Shown here: piece by piece, positions 1-5,597 of the stretch | How positions within the stretch are numbered: the first letter of the stretch is position 1 | Layout of the letters: each line of letters begins with the position of its first letter | From: Bacteroidales bacterium | Lineage (GTDB): Bacteria > Bacteroidota > Bacteroidia > Bacteroidales > VadinHA17 | Reading direction: 5' to 3' | Assembly (NCBI GenBank): GCA_020353115.1 | Contig: CP070687.1 | Location: 2,250,052-2,255,648, forward strand | Length of the DNA stretch: 5,597 nt | The notes under the pieces: model-generated | Seen by the model: only the letters and a program-made list of their open reading frames with translations | Told to the model about the DNA's origin: nothing | Database searches by the model: none | Position numbers and translations under genes: made by a program

Positions 1-61
1 GTCTTACGTTTTAAAATTACTCTTTTTCACAGAGATTAGAAAGTGAAGAAACCAAAAAACA

Positions 62-92
62 TTGGAAAGGATTTTATATTTACCTTTATAAT
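62..92 (+). promoter_or_regulatory. Candidate promoter of the aldolase gene
   Basis: A perfect TATAAT lies at 87-92, 20 bases before the ATG at 113. A weak -35-like TTGGAA lies at 62-67 with a long 19-base spacer. A second element, TATATTTA at 75-82, is one base from the Bacteroidota -7 consensus TAnnTTTG but lacks a TTTG at the right upstream distance. The region is AT-rich, so chance matches are likely. No Shine-Dalgarno sequence is evident before the ATG, which is common in Bacteroidota. Confidence 0.25.
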
Positions 93-112
93 ATATTGCG
101 AATCGGACGATC

Positions 113-1006
113 ATGCTTCAGCTTAATGGAATTTTTCCACCCATCCCAACACCGTTTGACCGGTATGGGAACCTTGCAACTGAAAAGATAAATGAAAATT
201 TGAATCATTTGGACCAATTTGATCTGGCGGGTTATCTGGTACTGGGATCGAACGGGGAAATGGTTATGCTTACTCATAATGAGCAGTTGGATGTTTTTAA
301 GATGGCCAGAAAGGCTATTCCTGAGAACAAGGTTATGTTGGCCGGTACAGGGTGCCAGTCGACCAGGCAAACAATTGAATTAACCAACAAAGCTGCAGAT
401 ATCGGTGCCGATGCGGCATTAATCCTGAATCCCTATTATTATAAAGGGTCAATTACCGCAAAAGCCCTTGTTAATCACTATTATAAAGTGGCCGATGCAT
501 CCAAAATCCCGGTTGTGATTTACAATATGCCTGCAAATACGGGTATTGATATGGATGCTGAAACCATTTTACAAATCTCACAACATCCCAATATTATTGG
601 AATAAAAGATTCGGCAGGGAATATTGTTAAATTGGCGTCAATCGTGAGGTCATGCGATGATGAATTCAGGGTACTGGCAGGATCAGCGGGATTTTTACTT
701 CCCGCTCTTTCCATCGGGGCATCAGGAGGGATTACGGCTCTTGCAAATATTGCCCCTCAACAATGCATTGACCTGTACAGGAAATTTCTTGATGGCCGGA
801 TGATGGAAGCGGGTTCATTGCAGCTGAACCTGATCCGTCTGAACATTGCTGTTACAAGTAAATGGGGACTTCCGGCAATGAAAGAGGCAATGGATATGAT
901 CGGATTGTATGGCGGTCCTGTCAGAGAACCTTTACTTGTACTTGAAAGGGAGGAGAAGAATCAGTTAAGACAATTGCTTAGGGAGAACGGACTGCTCAAT
1001 GATTAA
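113..1006 (+). CDS. DapA-superfamily aldolase, probable 4-hydroxy-2-oxoglutarate aldolase (HOGA1-like)
   Basis: This 297-residue protein is a cytosolic class I (Schiff-base) aldolase of the DHDPS/NAL family (PF00701), full length for the family, as one TIM barrel. The Schiff-base lysine is K165 in IIGIKDSAGN, and the catalytic tyrosine is Y137 in VVIYNMPANTG. The substrate loop is GSNGE (45-49), where dihydrodipicolinate synthase has GTTGE. E. coli DapA Arg138, which binds the aspartate-semialdehyde carboxylate, is replaced by N142, so lysine biosynthesis is unlikely. Several blocks match human HOGA1 as I recall it: GSNGE, LAGTGCQST (76-84), GADAA (98-102), PANTG (140-144), QHPNIIG (157-163), VLAGSAGFL (187-195) and YGGP (266-269). 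The expected reaction is 4-hydroxy-2-oxoglutarate to pyruvate plus glyoxylate. The downstream AGX1-like aminotransferase, which would consume glyoxylate, supports this. A related 2-keto-3-deoxy sugar-acid aldolase is the main alternative. The fold is certain; the substrate is inferred. Confidence 0.93.
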   Translation: MLQLNGIFPPIPTPFDRYGNLATEKINENLNHLDQFDLAGYLVLGSNGEMVMLTHNEQLDVFKMARKAIPENKVMLAGTGCQSTRQTIELTNKAADIGADAALILNPYYYKGSITAKALVNHYYKVADASKIPVVIYNMPANTGIDMDAETILQISQHPNIIGIKDSAGNIVKLASIVRSCDDEFRVLAGSAGFLLPALSIGASGGITALANIAPQQCIDLYRKFLDGRMMEAGSLQLNLIRLNIAVTSKWGLPAMKEAMDMIGLYGGPVREPLLVLEREEKNQLRQLLRENGLLND

Positions 1007-1036
1007 CGAAATAGGGAAAGACAGTTTGCAGTAAAG

Positions 1037-1171
1037 ATGAACATTCAAAGTACTTGGCCTTCCAGACTTCGAAAGAATCCCAACGGGAAATTCCTCGGGA
1101 CAGGGTACGACAAATGTGTCTGGGATACAGAGTTCAAAGCTATGAAGTTATTGTTTGATGGAATACGGTGA
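1037..1171 (+). CDS. Doubtful small ORF (44 aa) between aldolase and aminotransferase
   Basis: An ATG at 1037 opens 44 codons ending in TGA at 1169-1171, inside the 203-bp gap between the two metabolic genes. The peptide begins MNIQSTWPSR and ends KLLFDGIR. It is basic and has two tryptophans and one cysteine, with no signal peptide or membrane segment. I recognise no family. It is in the same frame as the aldolase, with only the aldolase's TAA at 1004-1006 and ten sense codons between them. The aldolase already has its normal family length, so read-through is not needed to explain it. There is no good Shine-Dalgarno sequence. It could be a small gene, a remnant of a lost gene, or a chance ORF. 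Confidence 0.2.
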   Translation: MNIQSTWPSRLRKNPNGKFLGTGYDKCVWDTEFKAMKLLFDGIR

Positions 1172-1209
1172 CCACATCATCACTGGTCGTTTAACCTAAA
1201 AGAATACCT

Positions 1210-2376
1210 ATGAAAGATCGTCCACTCCTTATGATTCCGGGGCCCATCGAATTTGACCCGGATGTGATAAAGTCTATGAATCAGCCTGGAAAAGGTCATG
1301 TATCTCCTGATTTTATTGAGGTATTCGGTCAGGCTATTCAACAAATGAGAAAAGTCTGGATGTGTCCCTCGGGCCAGCCGTTCATCATTGCAGGATCGGG
1401 AACACTGGCGATGGATATGGCAGCGGCTAACCTGATCGAAGCCGGTGAAAAAGCACTGGTTATATCGACGGGTTATTTCAGTGACCGTTTTGCCGAATTG
1501 TTAACGAGATACGGAGCTGATGTAACAATGATAGCCGGGCCTTTAGGCCATGTGCCTGATATTGAAAAGATTGAAGCTGAGATGAATAAGAATGAGTACA
1601 AGTTGCTGACTTTAACTCATGTTGATACATCAACGGCGGTAAGAATTGATCCTGAACCCTTTGGAAAGCTGGGAAGGAAATATGGAACGATAACCGTTCT
1701 GGATGGTGTATGCTCTGTGGCTGGAGAGGAGATCAGACAGGAAAGATGGGATATTGATGTGGTCCTTACTGCTTCACAAAAGGCACTCGGAGTTCCAGCC
1801 GGGCTGGCACTTATGATTGTTTCTTCATATGCCATGGAACGGTTCCGATCCAGGGAAACAGCCGTAGGCAATTATTATGTTGACTGGAATAATTGGCTGC
1901 CCGTAATGAATGCCTATGAATCAGGTAAACCTTCCTACTTCGGAACTCCGCCTGTCAATCTGGTTTATGCCCTGAAGAAAAGCCTGGATCAGATCCTGGA
2001 GGAGGGGATGGAGACCCGGTTTGAACGACACCGAAAGTTGGCTGCTGCCGTCAGGTCGGCATTAAAGGCACTTGGTATAGATCAATTGCCTGAAAATGAT
2101 GAAATTGCAGCAAATACACTTTCTGCCCCGAGATATCCGACAGGTATTGAGGGAGCACGGTTTTTACAGGAAGTAAATAAAGCCGGTGCAATCCTGGCAG
2201 GGGGTTTACATCCGGAGATAAAAAATGAATATTTCCGCATAGGACATATGGGAACAGTTTCCAGGGGGGATATACTTGTTACCATAGGAGCCATCGAAAC
2301 CGGATTGCTGAAATGCGGAATTGATTTCCGGGAAGGATCAGGGATCAAAGCGGCATCAGAAATATTCAACACTTAG
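1210..2376 (+). CDS. Class V aminotransferase, probable alanine:glyoxylate aminotransferase (AGX1-like)
   Basis: This 388-residue enzyme is a PLP-dependent fold-type I protein (PF00266), full length for alanine:glyoxylate and serine:pyruvate aminotransferases. The expected reaction is glyoxylate plus L-alanine to glycine plus pyruvate, in the cytosol. Family blocks in order are: MIPGPIEF (8-15); GHVSPDF (29-35); QPFIIAGSGTLAMD (56-69), which forms the PLP-phosphate loop; STGYFSDRFAELLTRYGADV (86-105); THVDTSTAV (136-144); the PLP-pyridine aspartate D165 in VLDGVCSVAGEE; the PLP lysine K191 in TASQKALGVPAGL; YESGKPSYFGTPPV (236-249); and the substrate-carboxylate arginine R343 in YFRIGHMG. These closely follow yeast AGX1 from memory, more than human AGXT. 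An in-frame TAA at 1192-1194 leaves ATG 1210 as the first start. The product of the upstream aldolase would be its substrate. Alternatives within the family are serine:glyoxylate or 2-aminoethylphosphonate-type transaminases. Confidence 0.93.
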   Translation: MKDRPLLMIPGPIEFDPDVIKSMNQPGKGHVSPDFIEVFGQAIQQMRKVWMCPSGQPFIIAGSGTLAMDMAAANLIEAGEKALVISTGYFSDRFAELLTRYGADVTMIAGPLGHVPDIEKIEAEMNKNEYKLLTLTHVDTSTAVRIDPEPFGKLGRKYGTITVLDGVCSVAGEEIRQERWDIDVVLTASQKALGVPAGLALMIVSSYAMERFRSRETAVGNYYVDWNNWLPVMNAYESGKPSYFGTPPVNLVYALKKSLDQILEEGMETRFERHRKLAAAVRSALKALGIDQLPENDEIAANTLSAPRYPTGIEGARFLQEVNKAGAILAGGLHPEIKNEYFRIGHMGTVSRGDILVTIGAIETGLLKCGIDFREGSGIKAASEIFNT

Positions 2377-2463
2377 GATATTCCGGAAGATATTACCTCC
2401 TTTATGATCCGTAAATGACTTACTGTAGTAGTTTGATACGTAACGAAAAAAGAAGGTCGAACT
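2377..2463. other. Convergent intergenic spacer
   Basis: Two genes on opposite strands end at either side of this 87-bp stretch. I looked for a bidirectional terminator and found none. The best inverted repeat, around the CCGG at 2384-2387, pairs only about four AT bases after a mismatch. There is no T-run that follows a GC stem. Confidence 0.5.
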
Positions 2464-3747
2464 CTATTTCCCGGCCAGGTGTTTCACTCCTTCCAGCAGC
2501 ATATCCACATGACTGGTGTTCAGGTAAATATGGGTTGACACCCTAACTCCACGGGTGTTATCCCTGTCTCGGCCAATTGTACGAATAACAATATTATACT
2601 TTTCACGAACGTAATTCACGATGGTTTCCGGGTCCACACCTTCGATGGAAAATGCCGTCAGTCCGGCGCTCAGATAAGGATCCCCGGAGGTGTGCAACCG
2701 GACACCGGAAATCGTTTCAAGCCCTTCTTTCAGATGTTTGGCAAGTGTTTTAACCCTTCTTTCAATTCGTTCACGGCCGATACTGTTCTGGAAATCCATG
2801 GCTTCACCCAGGGCAAAAATCAAAGGATCGGCTCTCTGACCAAGGGTTTCAAAACGGGATGCCGATTCCGGATTTTCCCAGCCTGAAGTAGCGATTGTCG
2901 GCCATATCCTGTCCTGAACTTCCTTCCTGACAAAAAGGAGCCCGCAACCGGTTGGAGCACCACACCATTTATAAGGGCTGGACGCCAGAAGATCAATGCC
3001 CAGATCCCTGGCATTCAGGTGTATCATTCCCATACCATGTGCGCTGTCGGCCGCTACCAGTATATCCCTGGAATGAGCCAGTTCGCTTAACTCCTTTAAG
3101 GGAAATATCAGGCCGGTAATATAAACCGTATGACTGACACTAATCACTTTTGTTTTTTCAGTTATATGCTTTTCAAACGTTCCGATTATTTCATCTACAC
3201 TTTTTGGCGGAGCACCCAACGGTACTTCGGTAACCGTAATCCCGTACCTTTGCTCCTTCATTTTCCACGGATGATATCCTGCCGGGTGCTCATGGGAAGT
3301 GATCAGTACTTCATCACCCTCTTTGAGATCCAGGCCGTTGGCAATCAGATTCATCCCTTCTGTAGTATTCCGGTTAACAGCTACCTCATCCGGGGAGGCT
3401 CCGATGAACCTTGCCAGTTTATTCCTGACCGCATCCTTCAGGGTAGGGAAGAAATTATAACAGTCGTAAGGATTGGTTGCCTGCACCTTAAAATATTTCA
3501 TAAGGGTATTGAACACCGGTTCCGGTATCGGACCAAGTGTGCCGTTATTCATCATTATGAGATCATCCTGGAAGATGAAGTGCTTGCTGATTGCATCCCA
3601 ATACGCTCCGTCAGGTGATTCATCCTGCTTCCAACCTCTGTTGAGTGAGGCAATATTGGCATAGGTACTGGCATTAAGTCTGTTCAGGGCCAGAACGGAC
3701 ATGGCTGAAACTCCAGCCAGATATTCGAGAAAAGTTCTGCGTTTCAT
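2464..3747 (-). CDS. Tat-signal class V aminotransferase, isopenicillin-N-epimerase (CefD)-like
   Basis: This is a PLP-dependent fold-type I enzyme (PF00266), 427 residues from ATG 3747. An upstream in-frame TTG at 3771 would add eight residues, but the ATG puts a twin-arginine signal at the N-terminus: KRRTFLE at 2-8, a hydrophobic stretch about 9-21, and a likely cleavage near A26 (RLNA/S). Conserved blocks are MNNGTLG (66-72), NTTEGMN (127-133), SHEHPAG (151-157), the PLP aspartate D234 and H237 in DSAHGMG, the PLP lysine K260 in SSPYKWCGAPTG, and a carboxylate-binding arginine, probably R402, in GVRVSTH. The RVSTHIYLNT block resembles CefD-like proteins. The catalytic cysteine loop of SufS-type cysteine desulfurases is not seen there. 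The enzyme is probably exported folded with PLP bound. Its substrate is unknown; epimerase, lyase or transaminase activity are all possible. It lies 48 bp downstream of the beta-barrel gene and may be co-transcribed with it. Confidence 0.9.
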   Translation of the reverse strand: MKRRTFLEYLAGVSAMSVLALNRLNASTYANIASLNRGWKQDESPDGAYWDAISKHFIFQDDLIMMNNGTLGPIPEPVFNTLMKYFKVQATNPYDCYNFFPTLKDAVRNKLARFIGASPDEVAVNRNTTEGMNLIANGLDLKEGDEVLITSHEHPAGYHPWKMKEQRYGITVTEVPLGAPPKSVDEIIGTFEKHITEKTKVISVSHTVYITGLIFPLKELSELAHSRDILVAADSAHGMGMIHLNARDLGIDLLASSPYKWCGAPTGCGLLFVRKEVQDRIWPTIATSGWENPESASRFETLGQRADPLIFALGEAMDFQNSIGRERIERRVKTLAKHLKEGLETISGVRLHTSGDPYLSAGLTAFSIEGVDPETIVNYVREKYNIVIRTIGRDRDNTRGVRVSTHIYLNTSHVDMLLEGVKHLAGK

Positions 3748-3795
3748 TGTTTTGATGGTAGGGGATTTCAAATCAGGGAAAAATATTATCGAAAC

Positions 3796-4365
3796 TCATT
3801 GTCTTCCGAAAGCGTAACCGAGAGACAGACCGACCCAGTAAGGAATAAAACCTTCCGTTCCTAAAACCGGTGTAAGGCCAGCCTTGAAAAAGAAGCCATT
3901 GTTTAAAGGCTGGTACCGGAAAGCAAAGGTAAACGTACCATATATAACATCATCCGTAGAACCCAATTTCTTGAGAAAATGCTTCCCGTTAACATATACG
4001 ATGCCACCTCCTATCTCGAAATATTTGCTGTTCTTTCCCAGGAGGTAATTGATCATTATAGGAACGGTGAGCAAACTGTCTCCTTCAGGAAAATCGGTAT
4101 AACCAATTCCTAATCGTCCACCCACACCACGATCAGACCGGGTAAAACGGATATCGAAGTTAAACGAATAGGCAAATCCGTTACCTAAAATCTCAAAATA
4201 TATTGCTTTCATATTGTAGGATTCAACTGTTGACTGCTGGTAGGATCGTGCAGCCTCACTGTATTCCGGTGTGCGAAAAGGATTATTGACAAAATCCTGG
4301 CCTGATCCGATTTTTGTTCCTGCCGTGATGAGGATGAAAATAAAAAACAAAAAATACTTATTCAT
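3796..4365 (-). CDS. Small outer-membrane beta-barrel protein
   Basis: This predicted secreted protein has 189 residues from ATG 4365. The frame stays open upstream to an ATG at 4437, but the later start directly begins a signal peptide: MNK, a hydrophobic core F5-T14, and a likely cleavage near SG/QD at 22-23. The mature part has about ten alternating hydrophobic/polar stretches rich in Gly, Phe and Tyr, for example KAIYFEILGNG (53-63), YSFNFDIRF (66-74), GGRLGIGYTDF (82-92), KYFEIGGGIVYV (114-125), YGTFTFAFRYQP (142-153), FFFKAGLTPVLG (158-169) and YWVGLSLGYAFG (176-187). This suggests an eight- to ten-stranded barrel of a kind widespread in Bacteroidota. There are no catalytic motifs, and the function is unknown. 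The last residues are GRQ rather than a terminal aromatic. It is followed after 48 bp by the Tat-signal aminotransferase. Confidence 0.75.
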   Translation of the reverse strand: MNKYFLFFIFILITAGTKIGSGQDFVNNPFRTPEYSEAARSYQQSTVESYNMKAIYFEILGNGFAYSFNFDIRFTRSDRGVGGRLGIGYTDFPEGDSLLTVPIMINYLLGKNSKYFEIGGGIVYVNGKHFLKKLGSTDDVIYGTFTFAFRYQPLNNGFFFKAGLTPVLGTEGFIPYWVGLSLGYAFGRQ

Positions 4366-4658
4366 AGCCGTATGATTAGTTATTAAAAGTAATTGAATTC
4401 CTTTCCGGTGAATTGCTATGTTATCTTTCCGGAACATATAATTGTCCGGGATTTCTGAACCAGCTTATAAAATACAGCAATTTACCAATCCAAAGAATAG
4501 AATAAAAATATGGAATAAATTCAAACATGTCAAGAAGTTAAGTCACAATTTTATCCAGCCAAGTGGAATCGGTGCAAACGCAGTCCATTCAAAAGCTGAA
4601 TAGATGGTAATCCGGACCTGAACCTTTCAAAGCCCGTACCGATCGATATATGTTGATA
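4366..4658. other. Non-coding stretch upstream of the beta-barrel gene
   Basis: About 290 AT-rich bases separate two - strand genes. It holds the sigma70-like promoter candidate listed separately. It also has two direct copies of CTTTCCGG (4401-4408 and 4425-4432). I find no convincing small gene, RNA gene or rho-independent terminator after the stop at 4659-4661. The part from 4366 to 4437 is in frame with the barrel gene and could encode a 24-residue N-terminal extension, but that would bury the signal peptide. Confidence 0.5.
4505..4533 (-). promoter_or_regulatory. Candidate sigma70-like promoter for beta-barrel gene
   Basis: On the - strand, a perfect TTGACA (4533-4528) is followed after exactly 17 bases by TATTTT (4510-4505). 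Bacteroidota-style elements overlap it: TTTG at 4525-4522 and, 22 bases further on, TATTCTTTG at 4499-4491, a one-base-expanded form of TAnnTTTG. Either would start transcription upstream of the barrel gene and leave a leader of roughly 120 bases before the ATG at 4365. The region is AT-rich, which raises the odds of a chance match. Confidence 0.3.
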
Positions 4659-5396
4659 TCATTTTATACTGTCTGCGGGTTGAATAAGAGATGCTCGTCT
4701 GGTGTTAAATGCTTTCATCACCCTTTCTATATCAGACTGGGACAGGATGGTTTCCGGTCTTGGAGGGGATTTGGGATCGATCAGGTAATAAGCGATCAAA
4801 AACGGAATCCCTGCGGCCAGGTTAATGGCTACCATCTCATCTGATGGTACAAAACCCTGTTCCATTGACCGTATCTTTATTTGATTGGAAATGTATTTAT
4901 ATTGTGCATCCGCATCGTCCCAAATGATGTTACGGGAAATACCGGTATACGAAGCCCTGGATAGATTGTTGGCAGCGTTTATGTTATCCGTATTCCGGGT
5001 GGAAGACAGGGCAGATATTTCAGATTTCAAACTCCTTAATCTTGGCAAGATCACCACTTCATCAAGCAGGATAGTGTCTCTTGGCATGAAGATACCTACA
5101 AGGTAATCATTACGGTGTAATGTATCTGAAACGACAACCATGACATCTTTGTATCCTACATAGGAAAAGATGATGGTGTCGTTTATCATTCCCAGGATAG
5201 CAAAACGACCTGTCTCATCCACCACCCCTCCTCTATTATTACTGATAATGTAATGGGCGTTTACCAGTACTTCGCTTGTCTCTTTATCGATAACCAATCC
5301 CGTCAGCAGGATTGGTTTCTCTTTGTTTTCCTGACAGTATATCGACAAAACCGAAAATCCCATTAAGAGTGACAGTATTATTCTTTTATGAATCAT
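4659..5396 (-). CDS. Secreted carboxypeptidase-regulatory-like domain protein
   Basis: The 245-residue protein starts with a signal peptide: MIHKR, hydrophobic core I6-Y20, and likely cleavage next to C21-Q22. The IYC context does not fit a lipobox, since Tyr precedes the Cys. Residues about 30-112 form a CarboxypepD_reg-like beta-sandwich (PF13715 type): LTGLVIDKET, then GGVVDETGRFAI, then IIFSYVGYKD. This is the N-terminal domain found on SusC/TonB-dependent transporters. It is followed by LDEVVIL (111-117), the motif that normally leads into the TonB plug, but no plug or barrel follows. The C-terminal half is polar and Asn/Ser-rich, with one hydrophobic stretch (about 189-206) and a basic tail. 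It probably acts in the periplasm or at the outer membrane. The molecular function is unknown; similar stand-alone proteins are common in Bacteroidota. The ATG overlaps the stop of a possible small upstream ORF as ATGA. Confidence 0.82.
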   Translation of the reverse strand: MIHKRIILSLLMGFSVLSIYCQENKEKPILLTGLVIDKETSEVLVNAHYIISNNRGGVVDETGRFAILGMINDTIIFSYVGYKDVMVVVSDTLHRNDYLVGIFMPRDTILLDEVVILPRLRSLKSEISALSSTRNTDNINAANNLSRASYTGISRNIIWDDADAQYKYISNQIKIRSMEQGFVPSDEMVAINLAAGIPFLIAYYLIDPKSPPRPETILSQSDIERVMKAFNTRRASLIQPADSIK

Positions 5397-5518
5397 ACAT
5401 CTAAAATACGTTGGAATACGTTCATGTCCAAATCCGTGTAATTCAAATAATCCTGATTGTTTCTAAAAATGGTACTGCACATCCTATACTGTTTGGAACC
5501 AATCCCTATTCCTGCCAT
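5393..5518 (-). CDS. Possible small overlapping ORF (41 aa)
   Basis: ATG at 5518 opens 41 codons ending in TGA at 5395-5393. The start overlaps the end of the upstream partial gene by 13 bases, and the stop overlaps the next gene's ATG as ATGA. Both overlaps are typical of translational coupling. The peptide starts MAGIGIGSKQYR and ends NVFQRILDV. It shows no signal peptide, membrane segment or recognisable family. The frame is in fact open back to the window edge, so it could instead be the C-terminus of a longer protein. It could also be the shifted tail of the upstream gene if there is a frameshift, or chance. Confidence 0.35.
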   Translation of the reverse strand: MAGIGIGSKQYRMCSTIFRNNQDYLNYTDLDMNVFQRILDV

Positions 5519-5597
5519 TTTTGGTAGAATTGTTGCTGAATTGTGAATATATCTTCCAGAACACCGTATGCTGTATCGTACAGGGTAGGGGATTGCT
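5506..5597 (-). CDS. C-terminal fragment of an unidentified gene (partial)
   Basis: The last 29 codons of a - strand gene enter from the right edge, in frame from 5595, and end in TAG at 5508-5506. The visible tail begins QSPTLYDTAYGVLEDIF and ends QKWQE. It is acidic, aromatic and Gln-rich, with an amphipathic-helix look, so it reads as more protein-like than the other open frame here. It is too short to assign a family. The gene probably heads the transcription unit that contains the carboxypeptidase-regulatory-domain gene. Confidence 0.4.
   Translation of the reverse strand, partial: QSPTLYDTAYGVLEDIFTIQQQFYQKWQE

Noticed and set aside
86..714. Two - strand open frames (86-370 and 520-714)
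   Set aside because: Almost all of their length is antisense to the aldolase gene, and neither translation is protein-like.
1617..2372. Two - strand open frames (1617-1871 and 2082-2372)
   Set aside because: Both are antisense to the AGX1-like gene and are Ser/Pro-rich, as shadow frames often are. Neither shows a motif or start context.
3130..3618. Open + strand frame of 162 codons
   Set aside because: It lies entirely antisense to the class V aminotransferase, whose frame has all expected motifs. The antisense translation shows no recognisable domain or coherent composition.
2464..3747. SufS-type cysteine desulfurase assignment
   Set aside because: The C-terminal active-site cysteine loop is absent. 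The region reads RVSTHIYLNT, as in CefD-like proteins.
4366..4437. 24-residue N-terminal extension of the beta-barrel protein from ATG 4437
   Set aside because: It would place charged residues before a signal peptide that starts well at ATG 4365. An extension of this sort does not fit an exported protein.
4628..4661. Terminator after the carboxypeptidase-regulatory-domain gene
   Set aside because: The only stem is a weak AT pairing (GATAT with ATATC), with no GC-rich stem or T-run on the - strand downstream of the stop.
4885..5106. + strand open frame of 73 codons
   Set aside because: It is antisense to the carboxypeptidase-regulatory-domain gene, whose domain motifs are clear.
5334..5345. 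Lipoprotein signal in the carboxypeptidase-regulatory-domain protein
   Set aside because: The residues before C21 are S-I-Y. A tyrosine at -1 does not fit the lipobox, which needs Gly, Ala or Ser there.

Overview
This 5.6 kb window most likely comes from a Bacteroidota chromosome. The evidence is a secreted protein with a SusC-type carboxypeptidase-regulatory domain, a small outer-membrane beta-barrel protein of a Bacteroidota style, and start codons with no clear Shine-Dalgarno sequence. GC content looks moderate by eye. I see no rRNA, tRNA, CRISPR array, insertion sequence or phage gene.

Left part, + strand (113-2376): two metabolic genes. The first is a DapA/NAL-superfamily aldolase. Its motifs match animal mitochondrial 4-hydroxy-2-oxoglutarate aldolase (HOGA1) rather than dihydrodipicolinate synthase. 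The second is a class V aminotransferase that resembles yeast alanine:glyoxylate aminotransferase AGX1. Together they would split 4-hydroxy-2-oxoglutarate into pyruvate and glyoxylate and then convert glyoxylate plus alanine to glycine plus pyruvate. This is the end of the hydroxyproline/glyoxylate route known from animals. A 203-bp gap between them holds one doubtful 44-codon ORF.

Middle and right part, - strand (2464-5597), read from high to low coordinates: the C-terminal end of an unidentified gene at the window edge; a possible 41-residue overlapping ORF; a secreted carboxypeptidase-regulatory-domain protein (4659-5396); a roughly 290-bp non-coding stretch with a sigma70-like promoter candidate; a small beta-barrel protein (3796-4365); and an isopenicillin-N-epimerase-like class V aminotransferase with a twin-arginine signal (2464-3747). 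The last gene converges on the AGX1-like gene, with 87 bp between the stop codons and no clear terminator.

No wholly new system is evident. The most interesting point is the adjacency of HOGA1-like and AGX1-like enzymes in a bacterium. After that come the apparently exported PLP enzyme and the small overlapping ORF at the right edge.
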